Shown here piece by piece: positions 27,600 through 35,272 of a DNA stretch of 64,000 nt (positions are counted from its first letter, which is position 1; each line of letters begins with the position of its first letter). The notes beneath the pieces were generated by a model that had not been told where the DNA came from, made no database searches, and saw nothing but the letters and a program-made list of their open reading frames with translations. Source of the stretch: Mesorhizobium sp. M9A.F.Ca.ET.002.03.1.2 (GTDB taxonomy: Bacteria; Pseudomonadota; Alphaproteobacteria; Rhizobiales; Rhizobiaceae). A program made the position numbers and the translations under genes. Location: the NCBI RefSeq assembly GCF_003952365.1, contig NZ_CP034443.1, positions 1,853,001 to 1,917,000 on the forward strand. Reading direction: 5' to 3'.

Positions 27600-28342
27600 G
27601 CGACGGGCCGGCGGCGCAGTCGCCCTGGCAGACGGTCACCATCACCCGGATCGAAAAGCGCACGCCGCGCGTCACCAGCTTTTTCCTCCGGCCGTCGCGG
27701 CCTTTCGCCTATCGTGCCGGGCAGCATGTCGATGTCAGGCTGACGGCGCCGGACGGCTATCAGGCGCGCCGCTCCTACTCCATCGCCTCGGCGCCGGAAT
27801 CGGGCGAGACGATCGAACTGGCGATCGAAAGGTTAGACGACGGCGAGGTCTCGCCGTTCTTTCATGAGGTGGCGGCGGTCGGCGACGAGGTCGAATTGCG
27901 CGGCCCGCTCGGCGGCCACTTCGTCTGGTCCGACAGCGACGGCGGCCCGCTTCTGCTGGTCGGCGGCGGGTCGGGCGTGGTGCCGCTGATGGCGATGATC
28001 CGCCATCGAGCCGCGCTGAAATCGGCGGTGCCCATGGCGTTGGTGTTTTCCGCGCGTGTCTGGAACGAGGTGATCTTTCGCGACGAGCTGATCGACTTCC
28101 ACGATCGCCGGGACGGCTTCGATCTGGTGCTGACGCTGACCCGCGAGCCGGCCCGGCGCCCGGCGGATCATTCGCGGCGGGTCGATGCCGCGATGATGGC
28201 GCAATCAATAGTGCGGCTTCCCGCGCCGCTAAGGTTCGCCTTTGTCTGTGGTTCGAATGCCTTCGTGTCGGCCGCTGCCGAGGCGCTGATAAATGCCGGC
28301 GTTCCGGCAGGCCTCATCCGCACCGAACGCTACGGGGTCTAA
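27596..28342 (+). CDS. Ferredoxin-NADP reductase-like flavoprotein
   Basis: A 248-residue FAD/NAD(P)H oxidoreductase. The flavin motif RRSYSIAS lies near residue 60, the pyridine-nucleotide motif GGGSGVVPLMAMIRH near 122, and the C-terminal CGSNAFV segment replaces the usual CG-P-P. No iron-sulfur domain is attached. Its ATG overlaps the stop of the molybdoprotein gene, so it is the likely electron donor to that enzyme. The stop codon abuts copy B of the intergenic repeat. Confidence 0.83.
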   Translation: MSDGPAAQSPWQTVTITRIEKRTPRVTSFFLRPSRPFAYRAGQHVDVRLTAPDGYQARRSYSIASAPESGETIELAIERLDDGEVSPFFHEVAAVGDEVELRGPLGGHFVWSDSDGGPLLLVGGGSGVVPLMAMIRHRAALKSAVPMALVFSARVWNEVIFRDELIDFHDRRDGFDLVLTLTREPARRPADHSRRVDAAMMAQSIVRLPAPLRFAFVCGSNAFVSAAAEALINAGVPAGLIRTERYGV

Positions 28343-28441
28343 TGCATGTCGCCCAAAAGTGCGCAGCGGTTTTGGGATAACGACATGCATAAGAACAAGA
28401 ACTTAAAGCGCGTGAATCCTTTCAGGCGCGACGCGCTTTAA
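28342..28441. repeat. RIME-like double-palindrome intergenic repeat, copy B
   Basis: Palindrome one has arms ATGCATGTCG (28342-28351) and CGACATGCAT (28381-28390) with inner CCCAAAA/TTTTGGG. Palindrome two has perfect 11-base arms TTAAAGCGCGT (28403-28413) and ACGCGCTTTAA (28431-28441). At 100 bp it is the cleanest copy of the family in this window. It lies between the ends of two convergent operons. Confidence 0.82.
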
Positions 28442-28470
28442 GCGGGTGTGCTGCCGTTCAGCCTGTCGTC

Positions 28471-29571
28471 TCAGGCCTCGATTTCCAGCGCCGTCAGCGG
28501 CTTCGAGCAGCAGGCGAGGATGAAGCCGTCATCGATCTCGTGATCGAGGATGCCGCCATTGTGGCTCATTTCGACGTCGCCCGAGACCTTTTTCACCTTG
28601 CAGGTTCCGCACAGGCCGAACTCGCAGGCCGCGGGGATTCTTACGCTCGAAGCGCGCGCCGTCTGCAGCACGGTCTGGCCGGCAAGGCATTCGGCATCGA
28701 CATCCGAAAGCGAGAATCGGATCGGCGTTGCGGCTTCGCCAGGGATATCGACCCCACCTTCTGCCGGCGAGGCAAACGGGGCCGGTATTTCCTCCACCGC
28801 CGGTGCCGCAAAGCTTTCCTGATGATAGCTGGCCATGTCGAAGCCGGCGGCCTCCAGCATCTGCCGCACGGCGCGCATGAACGGATCAGGGCCGCAGCAG
28901 AAGACTTCGCGCTCGCGAAAATCGGGCGCCAGCAGCGGCAGCCGGATTGCGTCTATCCGGCCCATATGGCCGAACCAGCCCTCGCGGCTGGAGCGCTCCT
29001 CGATCATGAAGCCGAGCGTCAGACCCGGCATGCGGCTGCCGAGCAATTCGAGCTCCTTGCGGAAGATGATCTCCTCGGGCTTTCGCGCGCAGTTGACGAA
29101 GCCGACATCGGTCCAAGGCGCGCAGTCGTTCAGCCAGCGCAGCATCGACATCATCGGCGTCACGCCGGAGCCGGCCGAGACGAACAGATACTTGGCCGCG
29201 GGATGGCTGTGCAGCGAAAAGTCGCCCGTCGGCCCATAGGCTTTCACGTGAATGCCGGGTTTCAGATTATCGAACATCCAGCGTGTGCCGATGCTGCCGG
29301 CCTGCGCTTTCACCGTCACCGCAATGGAGAACGGCCGCGACGGCGAGGACGACAGCGTATAGGTCCGCAGCAGCGGCCCTTCGCTGGTCGGCAGTTCCAG
29401 CGTCACGAACTGCCCGGGTTTATAGCGGAACCAGGTCTGGTTGTCGGAGCGGAAGGTGAAGGTCTTCACGTCAGGCGCCTCGTCGCTGACGCCGATCACT
29501 TCCAGCACCTGGAGCCTGTCGTTCCAGGGCGTCATCTCGTCGAGATGGCGGTAGAGCCCGAGGTCCGTCAT
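28471..29571 (-). CDS. gbcB: Glycine betaine monooxygenase reductase subunit (FNR plus 2Fe-2S ferredoxin)
   Basis: A 366-residue hybrid reductase passing electrons from NAD(P)H to the Rieske oxygenase. The FAD domain carries RTYTLSSSPS, the nucleotide domain VSAGSGVTPMMSML and CCGPDPFM, and the C-terminal plant-type ferredoxin the cysteines of CEFGLCGTCKVKK and a distal Cys pair (LACCSKP). ATG 29571 is preferred because AAGGGA is 9 bases upstream; ATG 29580 lies too close to it. It is 23 bases downstream of the oxygenase gene in the same operon. A carnitine or stachydrine oxygenase reductase is an alternative. Confidence 0.8.
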   Translation of the reverse strand: MTDLGLYRHLDEMTPWNDRLQVLEVIGVSDEAPDVKTFTFRSDNQTWFRYKPGQFVTLELPTSEGPLLRTYTLSSSPSRPFSIAVTVKAQAGSIGTRWMFDNLKPGIHVKAYGPTGDFSLHSHPAAKYLFVSAGSGVTPMMSMLRWLNDCAPWTDVGFVNCARKPEEIIFRKELELLGSRMPGLTLGFMIEERSSREGWFGHMGRIDAIRLPLLAPDFREREVFCCGPDPFMRAVRQMLEAAGFDMASYHQESFAAPAVEEIPAPFASPAEGGVDIPGEAATPIRFSLSDVDAECLAGQTVLQTARASSVRIPAACEFGLCGTCKVKKVSGDVEMSHNGGILDHEIDDGFILACCSKPLTALEIEA

Positions 29572-29594
29572 CGCATTCATTCCCTTGAGCTTTT

Positions 29595-30842
29595 TCAGGC
29601 GACGCTGCGCAACGCCGGCCGGCCGTCCTCGGCAAGGCGCGGTCCGATGAAGGAGGCGTACCATTCGACGAACTGGATGACGCCGCCCTCATGCAGCTCC
29701 GAATAGGGGCCGGGCTCATAGGCCGGCGACAGGATGCCGAAGGCGTTTTCCTCGACGATGCGGCGGTCCTGGTCGTTGGTCTCGGTCCAGACATGGGTGA
29801 GTTCGGCGAGGTCGTAGTCGATGCCTTCGACCGCGTCCTTGTGGACAAGCCATTTGGTGGTGACGGCCGTTTCGGTGGCGCTGATCGGCAGCACGCGGAA
29901 GGTGACCGCGTGATCGCCGAGGATGTGGTTCCAGGTCGTCGGATAGTGGTAGAGCAGCAGCGAGCCGATGCGGTCGGTCGAAACGCTGTCGGAAAGGTTC
30001 TTCTTTACCGCGCGCCGTCCCGTCATCGTATAGCTGACGGCGTCGCGCAGCAGCGGCGCGCGGGTGGCGCGATACTGCCCGGCCGGATCGATGCGGAACC
30101 TGCTCGGCAAGCCCGCCGCCTCGCATTTGGCCCAATGCGCGAGCATTTCCGGGTCGCTGTCGGCGCCCTGCACGCCGGTCACGGTCGGTGCTTCCGGGAA
30201 TGTCTTGCACAGTTCCGGATGGTTGCCGGCGCAATGGTAGCACTCGCGGTTGTTCTCCCAGACGAGCTTCCAGTTGCCCTTCTCGACGATGGTCGATTCG
30301 AAGGCGACCTTTGCCTCGCGCAGCCGGTGCGGCAGGAGGTAAGGCTCGATCATGGCGCGCATCGGCGCGAAATCCGCGGGCTCCTTGGCCAGGCAGATGA
30401 AGATGTAGCCACTGATGCTTTCGCAGGCGACCGGCTTCAGGCCGAACTGGCTCTTGTCGAAACCATCCGCCATCTGCCTTGCGAACAAAAGCCGGCCGTC
30501 CAGCTCGTAGGTCCACTGGTGATAGGGACAGACGAGCTTCGCCGCCGTGCCCTTGTCGGCGTTGCAGACGCGGCTGCCGCGATGCCGGCAGGAATTGTGG
30601 AAGGCGTTGATCTGGCCGTGCTGGTCGCGGACCAGCACGACCGGATAGTCGCCGATCTGGGCGGTGATGTAGCTGCCCGGCTTCGGGAACTCGCAATCGT
30701 GGCCGATGAACAGCCAGTCGCGATACCAGATCAGCTCCATGTCGAGCTTGAAGAAATCGGCATCGGTGTAGAAGGGCTGTTCCAGCGAATAGCCTTCCCT
30801 GCGGCCGTGCAAGAGCCTCAGCATGTCGTTGCGCGCATCCAT
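29595..30842 (-). CDS. gbcA: Rieske oxygenase, glycine betaine monooxygenase type
   Basis: A 415-residue ring-hydroxylating-type oxygenase. The Rieske cluster ligands are Cys85/His87 (SCRHRG) and Cys105/His108 (CPYHQW). The mononuclear iron site lies in WENNRECYHCAGNHPELC. This branch (GbcA, stachydrine demethylase and relatives) demethylates quaternary amines, so oxidation of glycine betaine to dimethylglycine and formaldehyde is expected. ATG 30842 follows a GAGGACAGGA stretch. About 200 bases upstream on the same strand lies a cobalamin riboswitch, with a repeat in between. The betaine assignment is by family resemblance and by the carnitine cluster nearby. Confidence 0.78.
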   Translation of the reverse strand: MDARNDMLRLLHGRREGYSLEQPFYTDADFFKLDMELIWYRDWLFIGHDCEFPKPGSYITAQIGDYPVVLVRDQHGQINAFHNSCRHRGSRVCNADKGTAAKLVCPYHQWTYELDGRLLFARQMADGFDKSQFGLKPVACESISGYIFICLAKEPADFAPMRAMIEPYLLPHRLREAKVAFESTIVEKGNWKLVWENNRECYHCAGNHPELCKTFPEAPTVTGVQGADSDPEMLAHWAKCEAAGLPSRFRIDPAGQYRATRAPLLRDAVSYTMTGRRAVKKNLSDSVSTDRIGSLLLYHYPTTWNHILGDHAVTFRVLPISATETAVTTKWLVHKDAVEGIDYDLAELTHVWTETNDQDRRIVEENAFGILSPAYEPGPYSELHEGGVIQFVEWYASFIGPRLAEDGRPALRSVA

Positions 30843-30861
30843 GTCCTGTCCTCATACTCGT

Positions 30862-30965
30862 CGCATCGGCCCGAAAATCGGAATCGATTTTCGGAAAGCA
30901 CGATGCGCAGATTCAAAGTCTTGGAGCGTACTTTGTGCGTCCAAGTGGACGCACGTCGCTCCAAG
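30862..30965. repeat. RIME-like double-palindrome intergenic repeat, copy C
   Basis: First palindrome: CGCATCG (30862-30868) with CGATGCG (30901-30907), inner CCGAAAATCG/CGATTTTCGG. Second: CTTGGAGCG (30920-30928) with CGCTCCAAG (30957-30965), inner GTGCGTCC/GGACGCAC. The arm sequences differ from copies A and B but the layout is kept. It occupies the leader between the cobalamin riboswitch and gbcA. Confidence 0.78.
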
Positions 30966-31049
30966 GACTGAACTGGTGGTGATGGAGGAAGGATCGGCTG
31001 CACGCCGGCGATACGGCCGGGCATGCACTACCCGCCTCTTGACCGCCCA

Positions 31050-31243
31050 CCGCGATCAGTCGAGTCTCGAATCTCGGGCTGGTTTCCGGGCTCTGGAGTG
31101 TCCTTACGGACGGCCGCGACACCTTCCCAGGCTTGTGGCCCAGTGGTCTCCCGTTGCGACTTGAACTCCACCACCGTTGCGGGGGCAGCGCCGGGTTCTG
31201 ACCGGCTTCCCAATTCTCCGCCTGGTCGTCACCAAGCGGCACC
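31050..31243 (-). promoter_or_regulatory. Cobalamin (adenosylcobalamin) riboswitch
   Basis: Read on the minus strand, the conserved B12-aptamer elements appear in order: GGGAAGCCGGT (near 31201-31212), GCTGCCCCCGCAAC (31189-31176), CCACTGG (near 31146), CTGGGAAGG, and the B12 box GAGCCCGGAAACCAGCCC (31093-31076). CCGC and GCGG at the outer ends can close the P1 stem. It points toward gbcA-gbcB, the next genes on that strand, about 200 bases on. An RNA hairpin at about 31000-31026 may belong to the expression platform. Control of gbcAB is inferred from position. Confidence 0.88.
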
Positions 31244-31482
31244 TGAGATGGCATGATCTAATCATGGCGGCCGGCTGACTGTCGGCATGAAAGCGACATC
31301 GTATCCATGCGGCGCGACACGGCCGCGAATCCTGCGGGCTGGAATTTGAGGGAGGTGAAATTGCGACCCGGCTGGGAGCGCCGTTGGCTGCAAGGCATGC
31401 CGGATTGGGCCGTTGTTGGAGCCCGAAATGGTCAACGATTCGTTAGCGGGCTTCAAAATGCTTTTTAAGCGGTTTCTAAAAT

Positions 31483-31498
31483 CGAACCGAACGGTTCG
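31483..31498. promoter_or_regulatory. Palindromic operator next to a -35 hexamer, no obvious target gene
   Basis: CGAACCG and CGGTTCG flank a central AA (31483-31498), a form typical of TetR-type sites, and TTGACA follows at 31505-31510. The region 31260-31780 is AT-richer than its surroundings and shows no convincing gene, so the site may be an orphan or serve a distant leader of the DUF680 genes. Confidence 0.35.
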
Positions 31499-31781
31499 TT
31501 TCTGTTGACACTGCGTGCAGGACAGTGTGAACGCAAGTTCGCCGATCCGTCAAATGGCCGGATGGCGCGATTCAGCTAACCAATTGATAATATAGCATAA
31601 AATTGTGGTTGTAGGAGCCTCTGGCGCAATTTCAAGATGCAGATTCTTGGTCCACGCGGAACAACTTCGTGATTGGAATCTGCCGAATGGCCTTCCCACA
31701 TCGGGGCTGTCCGAACGACGCGAATTCCTCCCAAGACACGCCGCTGGACGGACGGGAAACTAAGATACTGGAGTAGTTAAA

Positions 31782-32006
31782 ATGAAAAAGATCGCTCTTG
31801 CTGCCGTCGCCGTTCTGGCCATCACCGGCAGCGCCTTTGCTGAAGGCAGTGACCATTATGGGTCTGACGGCGCCAACCAGCCGGCCGTTGCGGTCGACAG
31901 CTCGTACACGGCTGCGGTTCGGAATTCGGCCCCGGCGCAGAATCCGGTTCCGGCCGACGAGAAGCCTGCCCACGGCAGCGACCGTAACCTCTTCGGCAAC
32001 AACTAA
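31782..32006 (+). CDS. DUF680 family small secreted protein, copy 1
   Basis: A 74-residue protein. A Sec signal peptide (MKKIALAAVAVLAITGSAFA) precedes a short polar mature part of about 54 residues containing GSDGANQPAVAVDSSYTA and NPVPADEKPAHGSDRNLFG. The family is unassigned; I know it only from Mesorhizobium. The mature part has no cysteine and no recognisable enzyme motif and is probably periplasmic or secreted. The second copy, 147 bases downstream, shares most of the sequence, so this is a recent tandem duplication. Confidence 0.85.
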   Translation: MKKIALAAVAVLAITGSAFAEGSDHYGSDGANQPAVAVDSSYTAAVRNSAPAQNPVPADEKPAHGSDRNLFGNN

Positions 32007-32019
32007 CAGCCGATTCCGG

Positions 32020-32086
32020 ACCATGATCCCGAACTGAAGGTCAGCGAAGCAAAAAGTGGAAACCGGTTTTCGGAAAAGATCATGGT
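32020..32086. repeat. RIME-like repeat, copy D (first palindrome only)
   Basis: ACCATGATC (32020-32028) and GATCATGGT (32078-32086) are perfect arms around the family core AAAAAGTGGAAACCGGTTTT. The second palindrome is missing. The element lies between the two DUF680 genes. Confidence 0.7.
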
Positions 32087-32152
32087 CAACAACAGAGAGC
32101 GGCGGCATTTGCCCGCTGCGCTGGTGGAATACGAAAATCCAGGAGTACTGAA

Positions 32153-32371
32153 ATGAAAAAGATTGTTCTTGCCACCGCCGCCATTCTGGCCATCTCCGGC
32201 AGCGCTTTTGCCGGTAGCGACAACTATGGATCGAATGGCGCCAACCAGCCGGCCGCCGCGGTCGACAGCTCGTACACGGCTTCGATCCAGAATTCGGCCC
32301 CGGCGCAGAATCCGGTTCCGGCTGACGAGAAGCCGGTCCACGGCAGCGACCGCGACCTGTTCGGCCGCTAA
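32153..32371 (+). CDS. DUF680 family small secreted protein, copy 2
   Basis: A 72-residue paralogue of the preceding gene: signal peptide MKKIVLATAAILAISGSAFA, then GSNGANQPAAAVDSSYTASI and NPVPADEKPVHGSDRDLFG. Differences from copy 1 are mostly conservative. An AGGAGTACTGAA leader supports the ATG. A strong terminator lies 16 bases after the stop. A degraded version of the same stem after copy 1 (near 32096-32122) suggests gene and terminator were duplicated together. Confidence 0.85.
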   Translation: MKKIVLATAAILAISGSAFAGSDNYGSNGANQPAAAVDSSYTASIQNSAPAQNPVPADEKPVHGSDRDLFGR

Positions 32372-32386
32372 CAGCGACCTGAACGC

Positions 32387-32424
32387 ACAAGAGCGGCGGG
32401 CTTTGCCCGCCGCTCTTGTTTTTG
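32387..32424 (+). terminator. Strong intrinsic terminator after the DUF680 pair
   Basis: A perfect 15-bp stem, ACAAGAGCGGCGGGC (32387-32401) with 32405-32419, has a TTT loop and is followed by TTTT. It ends plus-strand transcription and stands 45 bases from the end of the convergent aglK gene. Confidence 0.85.
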
Positions 32425-32466
32425 CCTTCGCCAAACCGCTTATGTCAGGCAGTTCGGCTGCCGGTC

Positions 32467-33579
32467 TCAAGCAGCCTTTGCTTCCGCCTGGTGGAGTGTG
32501 AAGGAATGTCCGTCGGCGTCGAAAATATGCAGGTCGCCGGCATCGGCACTCAACCGCAGCGCAGCACCCCGCTTGACCTCGACATTGCCTGGCAGCTTGG
32601 TCACCAGCGGCAGGTCGGCACGGCCGATGTCGACATAGACGAGCTGGACCTCGCCGAGCTGCTCGACATAGTCCACCGTTCCCTCGAATAGATAATCCGC
32701 GCCGGTGGCGATCATCAGATCCTCCGGCCGGACACCAAAGCTCACCGAAGCACCCTTCGCCGATGCCGGGGTGGCGATCGGCACCGTCGCCTTGCGTCCG
32801 CCGACATGGCTGACGACCGTCGGGTTGCCTGGTTTGTCGATCGTCGCCGGCAGGATGTTCATGGCCGGCGAGCCGATGAACTGGGCGACGAACAGATTGC
32901 CGGGTTTCTTGTAGAGCTCCATCGGCGTGCCGACCTGCTCGATATGGCCTTCCTTGAGCACGACGATGCGGTCGGCCAGCGTCATCGCCTCGACCTGGTC
33001 GTGGGTGACGTAGATCATCGTCGTGGCAGGCATCGACTCCTTGAGCTTGGCGATCTCGATGCGGGTGGCGACGCGCAGCGCCGCGTCGAGGTTCGACAGC
33101 GGTTCGTCGAACAGGAATACCTTCGGGTTGCGCACGATGGCGCGGCCGATGGCGACACGCTGGCGCTGGCCGCCCGACATCGCCTTGGGCAAGCGGTCGA
33201 GATATTTGGTCAGCTGCAGGATCTCCGCCGCCTGGCGCACGCGCTTGTCGATCTCGGCCTTGCTCTCCTTGCCGATCTTCATCGAGAACGCCATGTTGTC
33301 GTAGACGGTCATGTGCGGATAGAGCGCATAGGACTGGAACACCATGGCGATGCCACGCTTCGACGGCGGCACGTCGTTCACCACTTCGCCGGCGATCTTG
33401 AGCTCCCCGGAAGTGATTTCCTCAAGCCCGGCTATGGAGCGCAGCAAGGTCGACTTGCCACAGCCCGAAGGGCCGACGAAGACGATGAACTCGCCCGACT
33501 TTATGTCGAGGTCGATGCCGTGGAGAATGTTGAGATTGCCGTATGATTTCTTCACTTGCCTTAGCGTGACATCGGCCAT
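32467..33579 (-). CDS. aglK: Alpha-glucoside ABC transporter ATP-binding protein
   Basis: A 370-residue MalK/UgpC-type ATPase. Walker A GPSGCGKST is at residues 36-44, the signature MSGGQRQRVAIGRA near 134, Walker B KVFLFDEPLSNLD, and the switch His in YVTHDQVEAM. The C-terminal OB-like (TOBE) domain has FGVRPEDLMI. It powers import of sucrose, maltose, trehalose and similar alpha-glucosides. It is the last gene of the aglEFGAK operon, 24 bases after aglA. Confidence 0.92.
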   Translation of the reverse strand: MADVTLRQVKKSYGNLNILHGIDLDIKSGEFIVFVGPSGCGKSTLLRSIAGLEEITSGELKIAGEVVNDVPPSKRGIAMVFQSYALYPHMTVYDNMAFSMKIGKESKAEIDKRVRQAAEILQLTKYLDRLPKAMSGGQRQRVAIGRAIVRNPKVFLFDEPLSNLDAALRVATRIEIAKLKESMPATTMIYVTHDQVEAMTLADRIVVLKEGHIEQVGTPMELYKKPGNLFVAQFIGSPAMNILPATIDKPGNPTVVSHVGGRKATVPIATPASAKGASVSFGVRPEDLMIATGADYLFEGTVDYVEQLGEVQLVYVDIGRADLPLVTKLPGNVEVKRGAALRLSADAGDLHIFDADGHSFTLHQAEAKAA

Positions 33580-33603
33580 GATTCCCTCCAGTGAATTGCA
33601 AAT

Positions 33604-35268
33604 TCAGTCGATACGCCCGAACCAGGCGCCGTAGCCGCCGAGGCGGATGGAGCCGGCGCCAGTCTGTCCCGAAAACCCGTGCCCCGGCAAGGGCTGCAGC
33701 GAGCGTCCGCCGAGATCGATTTCGGCCGGTCGGCCGCCGAGGTTGAAGACGCAGACGATCTGCTCGTTGCCCTCGCGGCGCGTGAAGGCGACTGTATCGC
33801 CCTCGCTTTCGATGAAGTCGATATCGCCCTTGGCCAGCGCCGGATGCAAACGGCGGAAGGCGAGAAAGCGCCGGTAGTGTTCAAGCAGCGAGGCATCGTC
33901 GCCCTGCTGCATATCGACCGCTTGCGAAAGGTGCTTGGCGGGCACGGGCAGCCATGGCTTTGCCTTGGAGAAGCCGCCATTCATGGCGGCGCCATCCCAG
34001 ACCATCGGCGTGCGGCAGCCGTCGCGGCCCTTGAATTCCGGCCAGAAGCGGATGCCGTAGGGGTCCTGCAGGTCCTCGAACTGCAACTCGGCTTCGCCGA
34101 GCCCGAGTTCCTCGCCCTGATAGATGCAGACGGAGCCGCGCAGCGACATCAGCAGCGCCGAGATCACCTTGAGATAAGCGGTCGGGTCGGCCTCGCCGGC
34201 TGCCCAGCGCGAGGCAGGGCGCATCACGTCATGGTTGGAGAAGGCCCAGCACGACCAGCCGTCGCTGGCGACCTTGCCGAACGCCTCCAGCACCGAACGC
34301 ACCTTTGCCGCGCTGATCTTTTCAGGCGCCAGGAAGTCGAACGAGTAGCACATATGCACGCGCTTGCTGCCGGCGGTATAGGCCGCCACCACCTCCAGCC
34401 CGCGCTGTGAATCGCCGACTTCGCCGACCGCGGCCGTCGCCGGATATTCGTCGAGCAGGGCGCGGAAGCGTTCGAGGAAGCCGAGGTTTTCGGGGCGGCT
34501 CTTGTCGTAGAGATGGTCCTGGTAGTTGTAAGGGTTGACGGAAGGAGCGGTCTGGTCGTTGCGCTCTTCGGGCGGCAGCGGCGGATTGTCCTCCAGGCCC
34601 TGGCTGTGGAAGTAGAAGTTGATGGTGTCGAGACGGAAGCCGTCGACGCCGCGTTCCAGCCAGTAGCGGGTGACGTCGAGCAGCGCGTCCTGGACCGCGC
34701 GGCTGTGGAAGTTGAGATCGGGCTGCTCGGCCAGGAAATTATGCAGGTAATATTGCTGGCGGCTGGTGTCCCACTGCCAGGCCGAGCCGCCGAAGATCGA
34801 CAGCCAGTTGTTGGGCGGCGTGCCGTCGGGCTTTGCGTCTGCCCAGACATACCAGTCCGCCTTGGGATTGGTGCGGTTCGAGCGGCTTTCCTTGAACCAC
34901 GGATGGCTGTCGGCGGTATGCGACAGCACCTCGTCGATCATCACCTTGAGCCCTAGCCTGTGCGCCTCGGCGGTCAGCGCATCGAAATCGGCCAGTGTGC
35001 CGAACATCGGATCGACGTCGCAAAAGTCCGATACGTCGTAGCCGAAATCCTTCATCGGCGACTTGAAGAACGGCGAGATCCAGATGGCGTCGACGCCGAG
35101 CGCCGCGACGTAGGGCAGCCTGCCGATGATGCCCTTGAGGTCGCCGACGCCGTCGCCGTTCGAGTCCTGGTAGCTGCGCGGATAGATCTGGTAGATCACG
35201 GCGCCTCGCCACCAGTCGCTGTCGACGGCGAGGTCGGGTTTTGCGGTCGCTTTCACGGCGGATTGCAT
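33604..35268 (-). CDS. aglA: Alpha-glucosidase (GH13)
   Basis: A 554-residue cytoplasmic GH13 glucosidase that would hydrolyse imported alpha-glucosides. The four conserved regions are visible: DEVLSHTADSHPWF (region I), GFRLDTINFY with nucleophile Asp214, AVGEVGD with acid/base Glu283, and FSNHDVMR with Asp347. No signal peptide is present. The gene starts 4 bases after aglG and precedes aglK, the order known for the rhizobial agl operon. Confidence 0.92.
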   Translation of the reverse strand: MQSAVKATAKPDLAVDSDWWRGAVIYQIYPRSYQDSNGDGVGDLKGIIGRLPYVAALGVDAIWISPFFKSPMKDFGYDVSDFCDVDPMFGTLADFDALTAEAHRLGLKVMIDEVLSHTADSHPWFKESRSNRTNPKADWYVWADAKPDGTPPNNWLSIFGGSAWQWDTSRQQYYLHNFLAEQPDLNFHSRAVQDALLDVTRYWLERGVDGFRLDTINFYFHSQGLEDNPPLPPEERNDQTAPSVNPYNYQDHLYDKSRPENLGFLERFRALLDEYPATAAVGEVGDSQRGLEVVAAYTAGSKRVHMCYSFDFLAPEKISAAKVRSVLEAFGKVASDGWSCWAFSNHDVMRPASRWAAGEADPTAYLKVISALLMSLRGSVCIYQGEELGLGEAELQFEDLQDPYGIRFWPEFKGRDGCRTPMVWDGAAMNGGFSKAKPWLPVPAKHLSQAVDMQQGDDASLLEHYRRFLAFRRLHPALAKGDIDFIESEGDTVAFTRREGNEQIVCVFNLGGRPAEIDLGGRSLQPLPGHGFSGQTGAGSIRLGGYGAWFGRID

Positions 35269-35272
35269 GATC

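Noticed and set aside
31632..32470. Minus-strand frames opposite the DUF680 genes
   Set aside because: They mirror the two duplicated small genes, which have signal peptides, start signals and a terminator on the plus strand.
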